From: Pseudoxanthomonas broegbernensis
GTDB taxonomy: Bacteria > Pseudomonadota > Gammaproteobacteria > Xanthomonadales > Xanthomonadaceae
Reading direction: 5' to 3'
Assembly (NCBI RefSeq): GCF_014202435.1
Contig: NZ_JACHGU010000001.1
Location: forward strand, 434,001-498,000
DNA: 64,000 bases
The notes beneath the pieces were generated by a model. That model worked only from the letters and a program-made list of their open reading frames with translations. It had not been told where the DNA came from and did not search any database. A program made the position numbers and the translations under genes. Below, one piece after another: positions 55,065 to 64,000 of this stretch. Positions within the stretch are counted from its first letter, which is position 1. Each line of letters starts with the position of its first letter.

Positions 55065-58000
55065 ATGCACACCCCGCCGCGCCGTCGCCTGCGCCTGGTC
55101 CGCCGCTGGGCGGTGTCCCTGCTGGCCATGGCCCTGGTCGCGGTGGCGCTGGCCATCGGCACGATCAGCCAGTTGTTGCCGCTGGCCGAGCGCCATCCCC
55201 AGCGCATCGCGGCCTGGCTCAGCGACAAGGCCGGGCGTCCGGTGGCCTTCGATCGCCTGGAGACGCAGTGGACCCGGCGCGGTCCGCTGCTGCGCCTGGA
55301 AGGGCTGAGGATCGGCGAGGGCCAGGGAGGCGTGCGCATCGGCCAGGCCGAGGTGCTGGTGTCGCTGTATGCCGGCCTGTTCCCCGGCCGCTCGTTCACC
55401 GAGCTGCGCCTGCGCGGCCCGTCGCTGGGCCTGCAGCGCGCCGACGATGGACGCTGGGCCATCCGTGGCCTGCCCTCGGCCGATGGTGCGCAGGTGGATC
55501 CGCTCGACTACCTGGAAGGGCTGGGCGAGTTGCAGGTGATCGGCGGCCGCCTGGACGTGGAGGCGCCGCAACTGGGCCTGCAGGCCAGCATCCCCCGCAT
55601 CGACCTGCGCCTGCGCGTGGATGGGGTCCGCGTGCAGGCGGGGCTGCGCGGCTGGATCCATCCCCAGGGCAAGCCGCTGCTGCTGGCGCTGGACTTCGAC
55701 CGGACGCGGGGCGATGGCCGCGCCTACCTGGACCTGGACAGCGACGACCTGGCTGCCTGGGCGCCCCTGCTGCGCCACGCGGGCGTGGCGCCGGCGTCCG
55801 GGCACGGGCGCGTGCAAGGCTGGGGCGAACTGCGCGACCACCGGGTGGTGCGGGTCACCGGCCAGTTCCAGTTGCGCCAGGTGGTGCTGTCCGGGGCGCC
55901 GCTGCCCGGGCGCACGCGCCCGCAGCAGGCTTTCGACGAGTTGCGCGGCCGCCTGCGCTGGCGCGTGGACGGCCAGGGCTGGCGGCTGGATGCGCCGTTG
56001 CTGCGGATGGGCGACGCGCGCGGCATGCAGGCCCTGGACGGGCTGACCCTGGCCGGCGGTCCGCGCTATGCGCTGGCGGCCGAGCGCATCGATGCCTCGC
56101 CGCTGCTGGCGCTGGCGGCGCTGGGCGACCGCCTGCCCGTGCCGCGCCGCGCCTGGCTGCTGGATGCCGCGCCGCGGCTGCGGGTTTCCGCGCTCGAGGT
56201 GGCGGGGGAGCGCGGTGGCGCGCTGCGCCTGTCCGGCCACCTGGATGGCGTGGCCTTCGCCGCGGTGGGGGATGCACCCGGGCTGGACGGGCTGGCCGGC
56301 GCGTTCGAGGGCGATGCGCAGGGCTGGCAACTGGCGCTGGACCCGGATGCGGCGTTGAGGGTGGATTGGCCGCATGGCTTCGGCGTCGTCCACGAAGTGC
56401 AGCTCGATGGCCGGTTGCTGGGCTGGCGCGAGGGCCAGGGCTGGCGGATCGGCACGCCCGGGCTGCGCATCCGCGGCCAGGACTACGGCGCCCGCTTGCG
56501 CGGCGGGCTGTGGTTCCAGGGCGATGGCAGCCGGCCCTGGATCGACGTGGCGGCCGAACTGGACGACGCGCCGGTGCCGGCGGCCAAGAAGTTCTGGCTG
56601 CGCCACTCGATGCCGCAGGCGGCGGTGCAGTGGCTGGACATGGCCCTGGAGGACGGCAGCGTGCGCCAGGGCCGCGCGCTGGTTTCCGGCGACCTGGACG
56701 ACTGGCCGTTCACCGACCGCAACGGCTTGTTCGAGGCGCAGGCGCGGATCGAGGGCGGGCGCTTCCGTTTCCAGCGGCAATGGCCGGCGCTGGACGACAC
56801 CGCCGCGGAGGTGGTGTTCGTCGGCAACGGCTTCCGGGTGCAGGGCAGCGGCCAGTTGGCCGGGGTGCCGGTGCGCCGTTTCGAGGCCGGGATCGCCGAC
56901 TACGGCGATGCGCCGCTGCAGGTGCGCGCCGAGGCGACGGCGGATGCATCGCGCTTCGTGGCGCTGCTGCGCCGCAGCCCGTTGCACGCGCAGCATGCGC
57001 AGACCCTGGACAACCTGGCCGCGTCCGGTCCGGCGCAGGTCGGCTTCGTCCTGGACCTGCCGCTGCACGAGGAACATGGCGACGGCCGGGTCGAAGGCAG
57101 CGTCCGGCTGCTCGGCGCGAAGCTGGCGGAGAAGCGCTGGAACCTGGATTTCGAAGGCGTGCGCGGCCTGGTGCGCTACGACAGCGACGGCTTCGCCGCG
57201 CCGGCGCTGGAAGTGGTCCATGGCGGCCAGCCCGGCGCGCTGGCGCTGCGGGCCGGGACGACGCACGTGCGCGATACCGGCCATGCGTTCGAGGCCGAAC
57301 TGCGCGCGCCGATGGACGTGGCCGACCTGCTGGCGCGCGCGCCCACGCTGGACTGGCTGAAGCCCTTCGTGCGCGGCCGCTCGCCCTGGACGCTGATGCT
57401 GGCGGTGCCGGCCGTCCCGCATCCGGTGGCCGGCCCCGCCAAGGACGGCGATGTCCCGGCCGGTGAGCTGCTGCTGCGTTCGGACCTGGTCGGCACCCGC
57501 CTGGACCTGCCTTCGCCGCTGGACAAGCCGGCCGCGCATGCCCTGCCCACCGGGGTGAAGGCAGCGCTGCCGCTGGGCAGCGGCGACATCGAGGTGTCCA
57601 TGGGCGAGCGCCTGGCGATCCGCACGCGCGAGCGCAATGGCGCCACCGGGGTGCAGGTCACCCTGGGACGGGCCACGGTCGATGCCGAGCCGCCGGCATC
57701 GGGCATGGTGGTCGGCGGGCGGACCGACGAGCTGGATGCGCTGGAATGGATCGGCCTGGTCAAGGGCACCGGGCAGGGCGACCTGCCGCTGCGCCAGGTC
57801 GACCTGCTGGCCGGACGGCTGCGCCTGTTCGGCGGGGATTTCCCGCAGACCCGGCTGCGCCTGCGCCCGGTGGCCGGCGCGGTGTCGGTGAGCGTGGACG
57901 GGCCGGCGCTGGCCGGCAGCCTGACCGTGCCCGAACGGGACGGGCAACCGGTGCAGGGCCGTTTCGCCCGGTTGCACTGGCAGCCCTCGGCCGGGGCGGC

Positions 58001-59108
58001 CGGCGCGGATGGCAAGCCGGAAGACAGGGCGGAAGACGACGGAGCGGAAGGCATCGCGGAAGAAGCGACGGGAAGCCCCGCGGAAGGAACGGGAGAAAGC
58101 GCCGCGGAAAGCGCCGCGCCCGACCCGGCCGCGACCTCCCAGGCCAGCGCCGCGCCGCCGGCGAGCGGCTTCGACCCGGCCGCGATCCCGCCCCTCGCCC
58201 TGGAAATCGATGACCTGCGCTACCGCGACGCCAGCCTGGGCCGGGCGCGGCTGCGCACCCGCCCGGTGGCCGGCGGCCTGCGCCTGGAGGAACTGCAACT
58301 GCGCTCGGACTGGCAGCGCGCCGACCTCACCGGCGAATGGCTGGGCCGCGGCGCGGCCTCGCGCACCCACCTGGACATGCGGGTGGACAGCGAGGACATG
58401 GGAAGGCTGGTCGGCGGCCTGGGCTATGCGGACTGGCTGGCGCGCGGCAAGGGCAGCATCCGCCTGGATGCAAGCTGGCCGGGAACCCCGGCCGGACTGC
58501 GCCTGGACGCGCTGCAGGGCGGCCTGCACATCGACGTGCGCGACGGCCAGTTGCTGGAGGTCGAGCCGGGCGCCGGACGCGTGCTCGGCCTGCTCAGCGT
58601 GGCCCAGTTGCCGCGGCGGCTGATGCTCGATTTCCGCGACTTCTTTTCCCGTGGTTTCGCCTTCAACCAGTTGCAGGGCAGCGTCCGCTTCGCGGACGGC
58701 GCCGCCCACACCGCCGACATGCGCATCGACGGCCCGGCCGCCGACATCCTGATCCGCGGGCACACCGACCTGCACGCGCAGCGCTTCGACCAGACCATCG
58801 ACGTGCAGCCCAAGTCCGGCAACCTGCTGACCGTGGTCGGCGCGGTGGCGGGCGGGCCGGTGGGGGCGGCGGTGGGCGCGGCGGCCAATGCGGTGCTGCG
58901 CAAGCCCTTGGGGGAAATCGGCGCGCGCACGTATCACGTCAGCGGGCCATGGAAGGAGCCGAAGGTGGAGGTGATCGAGCGCGACCAGGCCCCCGGCTCC
59001 CCGGGGCCGGGGCCGAACGGCGCGGCGGACCTGCGGCATGCGCCCGGCGCCGCGGACGATGCGCCCCCGGCGATGCGCGCCGACGCGGACGCCGACCCGC
59101 CCCGCTGA
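55065..59108 (+). CDS. YhdP-family AsmA-like envelope protein
   Basis: A 1347-residue protein anchored by one N-terminal transmembrane helix (RRWAVSLLAMALVAVALAIG), with the rest in the periplasm. YhdP and its relatives form long hydrophobic grooves that carry phospholipids between inner and outer membranes. Recognisable are the AsmA-like start GRPVAFDRLETQWTRRGPLL and the C-terminal DUF3971/AsmA2 segments (LGLLSVAQLPRRLMLDFRDF, VAGGPVGAAVGAAANAVL). A low-complexity Ala/Glu-rich insert of about 55 residues lies at about 980-1040. Start is ATG 55065 (TTG 55062 also possible). The gene sits in the rng-yhdP-tldD order usual for the group. Confidence 0.93.
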   Translation: MHTPPRRRLRLVRRWAVSLLAMALVAVALAIGTISQLLPLAERHPQRIAAWLSDKAGRPVAFDRLETQWTRRGPLLRLEGLRIGEGQGGVRIGQAEVLVSLYAGLFPGRSFTELRLRGPSLGLQRADDGRWAIRGLPSADGAQVDPLDYLEGLGELQVIGGRLDVEAPQLGLQASIPRIDLRLRVDGVRVQAGLRGWIHPQGKPLLLALDFDRTRGDGRAYLDLDSDDLAAWAPLLRHAGVAPASGHGRVQGWGELRDHRVVRVTGQFQLRQVVLSGAPLPGRTRPQQAFDELRGRLRWRVDGQGWRLDAPLLRMGDARGMQALDGLTLAGGPRYALAAERIDASPLLALAALGDRLPVPRRAWLLDAAPRLRVSALEVAGERGGALRLSGHLDGVAFAAVGDAPGLDGLAGAFEGDAQGWQLALDPDAALRVDWPHGFGVVHEVQLDGRLLGWREGQGWRIGTPGLRIRGQDYGARLRGGLWFQGDGSRPWIDVAAELDDAPVPAAKKFWLRHSMPQAAVQWLDMALEDGSVRQGRALVSGDLDDWPFTDRNGLFEAQARIEGGRFRFQRQWPALDDTAAEVVFVGNGFRVQGSGQLAGVPVRRFEAGIADYGDAPLQVRAEATADASRFVALLRRSPLHAQHAQTLDNLAASGPAQVGFVLDLPLHEEHGDGRVEGSVRLLGAKLAEKRWNLDFEGVRGLVRYDSDGFAAPALEVVHGGQPGALALRAGTTHVRDTGHAFEAELRAPMDVADLLARAPTLDWLKPFVRGRSPWTLMLAVPAVPHPVAGPAKDGDVPAGELLLRSDLVGTRLDLPSPLDKPAAHALPTGVKAALPLGSGDIEVSMGERLAIRTRERNGATGVQVTLGRATVDAEPPASGMVVGGRTDELDALEWIGLVKGTGQGDLPLRQVDLLAGRLRLFGGDFPQTRLRLRPVAGAVSVSVDGPALAGSLTVPERDGQPVQGRFARLHWQPSAGAAGADGKPEDRAEDDGAEGIAEEATGSPAEGTGESAAESAAPDPAATSQASAAPPASGFDPAAIPPLALEIDDLRYRDASLGRARLRTRPVAGGLRLEELQLRSDWQRADLTGEWLGRGAASRTHLDMRVDSEDMGRLVGGLGYADWLARGKGSIRLDASWPGTPAGLRLDALQGGLHIDVRDGQLLEVEPGAGRVLGLLSVAQLPRRLMLDFRDFFSRGFAFNQLQGSVRFADGAAHTADMRIDGPAADILIRGHTDLHAQRFDQTIDVQPKSGNLLTVVGAVAGGPVGAAVGAAANAVLRKPLGEIGARTYHVSGPWKEPKVEVIERDQAPGSPGPGPNGAADLRHAPGAADDAPPAMRADADADPPR
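58009..58160 (+). repeat. In-frame GCGGAA repeats within yhdP
   Basis: GCGGAA recurs at 58029, 58044, 58056, 58080 and 58104, always in the same reading phase (steps 15, 12, 24, 24), coding for Ala-Glu. The surrounding protein segment is a flexible Ala/Glu/Ser/Pro linker, probably produced by local repeat expansion. Confidence 0.55.
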
Positions 59109-59257
59109 ATGCATGCCCCTGCGCATCCTCGCGCCCGGCCGCTGCAGGCGCCGGGTGGACCAGGCGATGAAGGCCCCTGGCGAGTTGCTGTCATCATAGG
59201 CCGCCTGCCGGCAGCGGTACGCCGGCCCGCGCCCACCCGTTCGAGTCCCCATCCGCG

Positions 59258-60718
59258 ATGACCCAATCCGTCCTGACCCTCGCCGAATCCCGCCTGCTGC
59301 TGCCCGGCGGCCTCGATCCGGCGGGGCTGGAGCGCGCCTTCGGCGCCCTGCTGGGGCCGGGGATCGATTTCGGCGACCTCTACTTCCAGCATTCGCGGCG
59401 CGAGAGCTGGACGGTGGAGGACGGCATCGTCAAGGACGGCGCGCATGCCATCGAGCAGGGCGTGGGCGTGCGCGCGATCAGCGGCGAGAAGACCGGTTTC
59501 GCCTACTCGGACGACATCAACGCCGAGGCGCTGCGCCTGGCGGCCGGCTCGGCCCGCGCCATCGCCCGCGACGGCGGCGCGCAGGCACCGCGCGCGCTGG
59601 TGCGCGGCGGCGGGCACGTCGCCGCGTCGAACAGCCTCTACCCGGCGCTCGACCCGGTGGACGGCATGGGCAACGAGGACAAGGTCGAGTTGCTGCGCTC
59701 GCTGGATCGGCTGCTGCGCGCGGCCGATCCGCGGGTGATCCAGGTGGCGGTGAGCCTGTCCGGCGGTGTGGACACGGTACTGGTGGCGCGCAGCGACGGC
59801 GTGCTGGCCGCCGACGTGCGCCCGCTGGTGCGGCTGAACGTGCAGGTGATCGTCGAGCACGGCGGCCGCCGCGAGTCCGGCTATGCCGGCGGCGGCGGGC
59901 GCCATTCCTACGGGGAACTGTTCTCCGCCGGCCGCCCGGAGCGGCTGGCGCGCGAGGCGCTGCGCCAGGCGCTGGTGAACCTGGAGGCCGTCGACGCCCC
60001 GGCCGGCACCATGCCGGTGGTGCTCGGCGCCGGCTGGCCCGGCGTGCTCCTGCACGAGGCGGTCGGCCATGGCCTGGAGGGCGACTTCAACCGCAAGGGC
60101 ACCTCGACCTATGCCGGCCGCATGGGCCAGCGCGTGGCCGCGCCGGGCGTGACCATCGTCGACGACGGCACCCTGGACGGGCGCCGCGGCTCGCTCAACA
60201 TCGACGACGAGGGCACGCCCACGCGCTGCACCACGCTGATCGAGGACGGGGTGCTGGTCGGCTACATGCAGGACACGCTCAATGCGCGGCTGATGGGCAT
60301 GGCGCCCACCGGCAACGGCCGCCGCGAGTCGTTCGCGCACCTGGTGATGCCGCGCATGACCAACACCTACATGCTGGCCGGCACGCACGACCCGCAGGAG
60401 ATGATCCGCTCGGTGAAGAAGGGCCTGTACGCGGTCAACTTCGGCGGCGGCCAGGTCGACATCACCAGCGGCAAGTACGTGTTCTCGGCGACCGAGGCGT
60501 ACCTGATCGAGGACGGCAAGGTCACCGCGCCGGTGAAGGGCGCCACGCTGATCGGCAACGGCCCGGAGACGATGCAGAAGGTGCGCATGGTCGGCCACGA
60601 CCTGGCCCTGGACGAGGGCGTGGGCGTATGCGGCAAGGACGGGCAGAGCGTGCCGGTGGGCGTGGGCCAGCCTTCGCTGCTGATCGACGGGCTGACCGTG
60701 GGCGGCACCCGCGCGTGA
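59258..60718 (+). CDS. tldD: Metalloprotease TldD
   Basis: A 486-residue subunit of the heterodimeric TldD/TldE zinc protease, which degrades unfolded peptides and in E. coli processes microcin B17 and the CcdA antitoxin. The metal motif [11 protein letters not shown] (HExxxH) is intact, as are [11 protein letters not shown] and [15 protein letters not shown], and the C-terminal VGMCGKDGQ-like stretch [18 protein letters not shown]. Length is normal. The partner gene (pmbA/tldE) lies 0.9 kb downstream with a convergent yjgA between, the arrangement usual in this family of bacteria. No strong ribosome site was noted before ATG 59258. Confidence 0.97.
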   Translation: MTQSVLTLAESRLLLPGGLDPAGLERAFGALLGPGIDFGDLYFQHSRRESWTVEDGIVKDGAHAIEQGVGVRAISGEKTGFAYSDDINAEALRLAAGSARAIARDGGAQAPRALVRGGGHVAASNSLYPALDPVDGMGNEDKVELLRSLDRLLRAADPRVIQVAVSLSGGVDTVLVARSDGVLAADVRPLVRLNVQVIVEHGGRRESGYAGGGGRHSYGELFSAGRPERLAREALRQALVNLEAVDAPAGTMPVVLGAGWPGVLLHEAVGHGLEGDFNRKGTSTYAGRMGQRVAAPGVTIVDDGTLDGRRGSLNIDDEGTPTRCTTLIEDGVLVGYMQDTLNARLMGMAPTGNGRRESFAHLVMPRMTNTYMLAGTHDPQEMIRSVKKGLYAVNFGGGQVDITSGKYVFSATEAYLIEDGKVTAPVKGATLIGNGPETMQKVRMVGHDLALDEGVGVCGKDGQSVPVGVGQPSLLIDGLTVGGTRA

Positions 60719-60771
60719 GGCAGGGCCGCGTGGCGCACACGCGGGGGCGGGCGCGATGGGGACGGGGCGGG

Positions 60772-61380
60772 TCAGTCCTCGCCCGCGCCGGCGCCCGGGT
60801 CGCCGGGAAGGATGCCGGAATCGGCCTCGCCGTCTTCGGCGGCGCTCCCGTCGGCCAGCAGTGCGCGCAGTTCGCGGAACAGCTCGCGGAAGGCGCGCGG
60901 CGGCTTGTCGCGCAATTTCTCCTCGCGGGCATTGCGCGCCAACTGGCGCAGGCGCTGGCGGTCGCCGGCCGGGTGTTCTTCCAGCAGCGCGGCCAGGGCG
61001 GCGTCGCCGTCGGCCAGCAGGCGCTCGCGCCAGGTCTCGATGCGGTGCATGGCGGCGACTTCGCGGCGGGCGGCCACGCCATCCTCGTCCAGGGCGTCGC
61101 GGATCGCCTCCAGGGTCGGGTCGTCCTCGCGCCGCATCTGCTTGGCCAGGAACGCGAGCTGGCGCTTGCGGGCGATGTGGGCGGTGATCTTCCGGGTCTG
61201 CTCCAGGTGGGGCAGCAGGTCCTCGGGGATCGGCAGCTTGGCCAACTGGGTGGGCGTGAGGCCGGCGAGCTTCTCGGCCAGGTCCAGCACTTCCAGCGCC
61301 TCGCGGCGCTGCTGGCTGCGGCTGGGGGAGAGGTACTGGCCGGTGTCTTCGTCGCGTCCGCGCATGGAGTGGGGGCTCAT
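60772..61380 (-). CDS. darP: Ribosome-associated YjgA/DarP family protein
   Basis: A 202-residue DUF615 protein acting as a late 50S ribosome assembly factor in E. coli. The core [40 protein letters not shown] and [17 protein letters not shown] is unmistakable, with [11 protein letters not shown] and [11 protein letters not shown] further on. The C-terminal acidic tail is variable. Two starts are possible, 61380 (MSPHS) and 61365 (MRGRD); homologues I remember start at the second, so the true protein may be five residues shorter. It is convergent with tldD and divergent from pmbA. Confidence 0.93.
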   Translation of the reverse strand: MSPHSMRGRDEDTGQYLSPSRSQQRREALEVLDLAEKLAGLTPTQLAKLPIPEDLLPHLEQTRKITAHIARKRQLAFLAKQMRREDDPTLEAIRDALDEDGVAARREVAAMHRIETWRERLLADGDAALAALLEEHPAGDRQRLRQLARNAREEKLRDKPPRAFRELFRELRALLADGSAAEDGEADSGILPGDPGAGAGED

Positions 61381-61616
61381 TCGGATGCCGGGATTCTACG
61401 CGGTCGGGGGCTGGCACGACGGCAACGGCGAAGGCAAGAGCGCTGGCTCCGGAGGGGGCCGCCCTATCCCCAGGGTACGGCGGCCTTCGCGTGCTTCCAG
61501 TGCGTGGCTTCTCTGGGCTTCCGAAGAACCGGCCGCCGCATGCGGCGGCGTGCAGCGGAACCTTCCGGTCGCCTGATTTTTTTGACTTCTTCCGATCGAG
61601 TGCAACGGACAACAGG

Positions 61617-62996
61617 ATGGAACGCGTGAACGACATCGTGCGCAACGACGACAGCCGTGAGCGGCTGGACCGGCTGGCGGAAATCTCGCAGCGGCTGCTG
61701 GCGCGGGCCAAGGCGCTGGGCGCCAGCCAGGCCGAGGTGAGTTGCAGCGAGGAGCGCGGGTTGAACGTGTCCGTGCGCATGGGCGAGGTGGAGACGGTGG
61801 AATCCACCCGCGACCGCGGCATCGCGGTGACCGTGTACTTCGGCCAGCGCAAGGGCAGCGCCAGCACCGCCGACCTGCACGAGTCCAGCCTGGAGGCCAC
61901 GGTCGAGCAGGCCTGCGCCATCGCCCGGCATACCGAGGACGACGTGGCCGCCGGTCTGGCCGAGGCCGCGCTGATGGCGCGTCCGCTTGCGGACGGCACC
62001 TTTCCCGACCTGGACACCTGGCACCCGTGGCGGCTGGACGCGGACGAGGCCATCGACCTGGCCCTGGCCTGCGAGGCCGCCGGGCGCGAGGCGGACGCGC
62101 GAGTGAGCAATTCCGACGGGGCTTCCCTGGGCAGCGGCCAGAGCCTGTCGGTGTACGCCAACAGCCACGGCTTCATCGGCCGCGAGCGCGAGACCCAGCA
62201 TTCGCTCGGCGTGGCCCTGATCGCCGGGCAGGGCGAGGGCATGCAGCGCGACGGCTGGTACAGCATCGGCCTGGCCCGCGGCGACCTGGAGGCGCCGGCC
62301 GCCATCGGCCGGCGCGCCGCCGAGCGCGCCGCCGCGCGGCTGGCCCCGCGCAGCGTGCCCACCGGCGCGTATCCGGTGCTGTTCGCCGCCGAGGTCGCGC
62401 GTTCCCTCATCGGCCACCTGCTCGGCGCGGTGTCCGGCGGCGCGCTGTACCGCCGGGCGAGCTTCCTGCTGGACAGCGCCGGTACCCGGCTGTTCCCGGA
62501 GTGGCTGTCCATCGACGAGCGCCCGCTGCTGCGCCACGGCCTGCGCTCCACCGCCTTCGACGCCGACGGCGTGGCCACCGCCGACAACCCGCTGGTGGTG
62601 GGCGGCGTGCTGCAGCGCTACGTACTGGGCAGCTATTCGGCGCGCAAGCTGGGCTTGCGGACCACCGCCAACGCCGGCGGCGTGCACAACCTGGAGGTCT
62701 CGTCCAATGCCGGCACGCTGGAGGACATGCTGCGCGGCATGGGGCGCGGCCTGCTGGTCACCGAGCTGATGGGGCAGGGCGTCAACGGCGTCACCGGCGA
62801 CTATTCGCGCGGCGCGGCCGGGTTCTGGATCGAGGACGGTACGGCGGCGTATGCAGTGGACGGGTTGACCGTCGCCGGCAACCTGCGCGACATGTTCGCC
62901 CGGGTCGAAGCGGTGGGCAGCCAGCCCGATCCGCGCTCGCACATCCGCACCGGGCCCATCCTGGTCGGCGAGATGACCGTTGCGGGCGTGGATTGA
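61617..62996 (+). CDS. pmbA: Metalloprotease subunit PmbA/TldE
   Basis: A 459-residue partner of TldD. TldE lacks the HExxxH zinc motif, as here, and supplies part of the substrate cleft. Family segments are VRMGEVETVESTRDRGIAVTVYFGQRKGSA, VYANSHGFIGRERETQHSLG, PTGAYPVLFAAEVARSLIGH-like strand, and the C-terminal NLEVSSNAGTLEDMLRGMGRGLLVTELMGQG with GTAAYAVDGLTVAGNL. The start ATG 61617 (AACAGG upstream) is preferred over an upstream frame from 61491, which runs through non-conserved sequence. The divergent gap to yjgA (236 bases) holds its promoter, not clearly identified. Confidence 0.95.
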   Translation: MERVNDIVRNDDSRERLDRLAEISQRLLARAKALGASQAEVSCSEERGLNVSVRMGEVETVESTRDRGIAVTVYFGQRKGSASTADLHESSLEATVEQACAIARHTEDDVAAGLAEAALMARPLADGTFPDLDTWHPWRLDADEAIDLALACEAAGREADARVSNSDGASLGSGQSLSVYANSHGFIGRERETQHSLGVALIAGQGEGMQRDGWYSIGLARGDLEAPAAIGRRAAERAAARLAPRSVPTGAYPVLFAAEVARSLIGHLLGAVSGGALYRRASFLLDSAGTRLFPEWLSIDERPLLRHGLRSTAFDADGVATADNPLVVGGVLQRYVLGSYSARKLGLRTTANAGGVHNLEVSSNAGTLEDMLRGMGRGLLVTELMGQGVNGVTGDYSRGAAGFWIEDGTAAYAVDGLTVAGNLRDMFARVEAVGSQPDPRSHIRTGPILVGEMTVAGVD

Positions 62997-63065
62997 GTAT
63001 CCTCGGCGGCGGGGCGAGCGCGGGACGCGCGGTGCCCGCCATCACCACAACCACCGGGGAACAAG

Positions 63066-63443
63066 ATGAGCGAATTCGACAACGTCACCGCACCGCCGCC
63101 CGCGCCTGTCGGCGGCTCCTCCAACGACGACCGTACCGTGGCCCTGCTGGTCCACCTGTCGGGGATCATCCTCGGCTTCATCGTCCCGCTGATCGTGTGG
63201 CTGATCAACAAGGACAAGCCGGAGAAGGGGTTCCTCAACGATCAGTCCAAGGAAGCGCTCAACTTCCAGATCACGCTGTTGTTCGTCTACATCGTCGGTA
63301 CTGTGCTGACCATCATTCTGATCGGCGCGCTGATCAACTTCGCTGCCTGGATCGCTTGCATCGTGTTCAGCATCATTGCTGGCCTGGCCGCGAACAAGGG
63401 CGAGGCCTACCGCTATCCGTTCGCGATCCGCCTGATCAAGTAG
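63066..63443 (+). CDS. DUF4870 domain membrane protein
   Basis: A 125-residue protein with a proline-rich cytoplasmic N-terminus (about 1-22) and three hydrophobic segments: GIILGFIVPLIVWLINK, ITLLFVYIVGTVLTIILIGA and WIACIVFSIIAGLAA. Between the first two lies the conserved DUF4870 loop KGFLNDQSKEALNFQ, and the end reads YRYPFAIRLIK. Function of the family is unknown. GGGGAA at 63056-63061 supports ATG 63066. It is 69 bases after pmbA and followed by a strong terminator, so it may be the last gene of the pmbA transcript. Confidence 0.93.
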   Translation: MSEFDNVTAPPPAPVGGSSNDDRTVALLVHLSGIILGFIVPLIVWLINKDKPEKGFLNDQSKEALNFQITLLFVYIVGTVLTIILIGALINFAAWIACIVFSIIAGLAANKGEAYRYPFAIRLIK

Positions 63444-63466
63444 GCCGCCAGCGACATGGATGCCTG

Positions 63467-63498
63467 CGGGGCCCGGGAGACCGGGCCCCGTTTTGTTT
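63467..63498 (+). terminator. Rho-independent terminator
   Basis: CGGGGCCCGG pairs perfectly with CCGGGCCCCG around a GAGA loop, followed by TTTTGTTT; it lies 24 bases after the DUF4870 gene. Confidence 0.92.
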
Positions 63499-63629
63499 CC
63501 AGACGCCGCCAAACGCCTTGCGGCCTGCGTCGCCTCGACGCCTGCGCGGCCTTGCGTGACCGCCCCGTGGAAATGGCGTCGGCCGGCGGCCTCCAGCGAT
63601 CGGGAAGCCGGGTTTCCTGCAGTTGCATC

Positions 63630-63660
63630 ACGCCGACCGTCGGTTGAAGCCGGCTCCCGC
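63630..63660 (+). repeat. REP-like palindrome, copy 5
   Basis: CGCCGACCGTCGGTTGAAGC followed by CGGCTCCCGC, a diverged copy between the convergent DUF4870 and ispA genes. Confidence 0.5.
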
Positions 63661-63694
63661 CGCGGCGCTGGGCGGGCTCGCCCGGCGGCCGGGT

Positions 63695-64000
63695 TCAGTA
63701 CGAACGCCGTATCGCCAGTTCGCCCAGCGCGGCCAGTGCATTCGCCCGGTCGCCCAGGACGGCCAGCGTTCCACGCATCTCCTCCGCCAACTCCTCCAGC
63801 CGGGCGCGGGCGCCGTCCACGCCCAGCAGCGCCGGGTAGGTGGACTTGGCCTGGGCCACGTCCTTGCCGGCGGTCTTGCCCAGTTGCTGGGAGCTGGCCT
63901 CGATGTCGAGCAGGTCGTCGCGAACCTGGAAGGCCAGGCCGAGCGCGGCGGCGAAGGCGTCCAGCCGGGACAGGGTGGGCGTGTCCGCCGCGGCGGCCAG
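63695..64000 (-). CDS. ispA: Polyprenyl (farnesyl diphosphate) synthase, C-terminal part
   Basis: The last 101 codons of a gene that enters from the right edge; TGA is at 63695-63697 on the minus strand. The translated part shows the second aspartate-rich motif, GLAFQVRDDLLDIE, followed by QQLGKTAGKDVAQAKSTYPALLG, the diagnostic end of bacterial farnesyl diphosphate synthase (IspA), then a helical tail ending LAIRRSY. The enzyme condenses IPP with DMAPP and GPP; its substrate comes from the MEP pathway to which ispD also belongs. The N-terminal half lies outside the window, so geranylgeranyl or octaprenyl synthase cannot be fully excluded, though the KxxxD-AQ-KSTYP sequence favours IspA. Confidence 0.9.
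   Translation of the reverse strand: MAAAADTPTLSRLDAFAAALGLAFQVRDDLLDIEASSQQLGKTAGKDVAQAKSTYPALLGVDGARARLEELAEEMRGTLAVLGDRANALAALGELAIRRSY

Noticed and set aside
53352-59252. A very long open frame (1966 codons) on the minus strand
   Set aside because: It lies antisense to maf, rng and yhdP, has no recognisable domains and is rich in His, Gln, Arg and Ala, as expected for the non-coding strand of GC-rich genes. Similar long antisense frames at 6904-10512, 23951-27229 and 29525-34663 were rejected for the same reason.

Overview
The window is GC-rich, densely coding chromosomal DNA whose gene content and gene order look like a gammaproteobacterium of the Xanthomonadaceae (Pseudoxanthomonas, Xanthomonas, Lysobacter or Luteimonas type). 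The reasons are the order pyrG-kdsA-eno-ftsB-ispD, the order maf-rng-yhdP-tldD-yjgA-pmbA, Oar-like TonB-dependent receptors, a pilV-pilW-pilX-pilY1-pilE minor-pilin operon next to tRNA-Asn, and REP-like palindromes of the GTCGnCGACTGAAGTCGGCTC type. The genus was not established by any search. No rRNA operon, CRISPR array, prophage or complete insertion sequence was seen.

Layout. 1-6800: end of a TonB receptor, truncated haemoglobin and cupin genes; convergent nadC and a Trm112-like gene; purE-purK; sodB; and a coupled grxD-SDR-marC operon. 6860-11850: a large Oar-like receptor with a repeat-rich upstream region and a perfect terminator, then ppnN. 12011-19796: the type IV pilus minor-pilin/PilY1/PilE operon. 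19807-23720: tRNA-Asn, a small hypothetical gene, an orphan FimT-like pseudopilin, uvrB and tRNA-Val. 24041-36755: an L-arabinose catabolic cluster. 36882-44585: an ECF sigma factor, parE, a small exported protein, pyrG, kdsA, eno, ftsB and ispD (the last running to 45283). 45436-52690: accessory insertions consisting of a GH43 glycosidase, rlmH, a low-GC TonB receptor with a decayed IS5-family transposase, and a SIMPL-domain protein. 52855-64000: maf, rng, yhdP, tldD, yjgA, pmbA, a DUF4870 membrane protein and the end of ispA.

The most coherent accessory system is the arabinose cluster. An exported GH51 arabinofuranosidase releases L-arabinose. A YtfQ/YtfR/YtfT/YjfF-like ABC transporter imports it. 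An NAD-type SDR, an IlvD-family L-arabinonate dehydratase, an AraD1/GguC-family dehydratase and an aldehyde dehydrogenase form the non-phosphorylative route to 2-oxoglutarate; a LysR regulator sits inside the cluster. No lactonase gene is present in the window. Three AT-rich promoter regions in this cluster share short motifs that could be the LysR operator.

Translation coupling is unusually prominent. Many neighbouring genes overlap by ATGA, GTGA or TGATG. Several gaps that remain are bridged by very short reading frames whose stop codon overlaps the next start (purE-purK, araD1-aldehyde dehydrogenase, binding protein-ATPase, ahead of kdsA). araD1 also appears to depend on a 14-codon leader frame carrying a strong Shine-Dalgarno sequence. 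Most of the window is ordinary housekeeping DNA. I found no clear candidate for an entirely new biochemical system; the regulatory arrangements above are the best leads.
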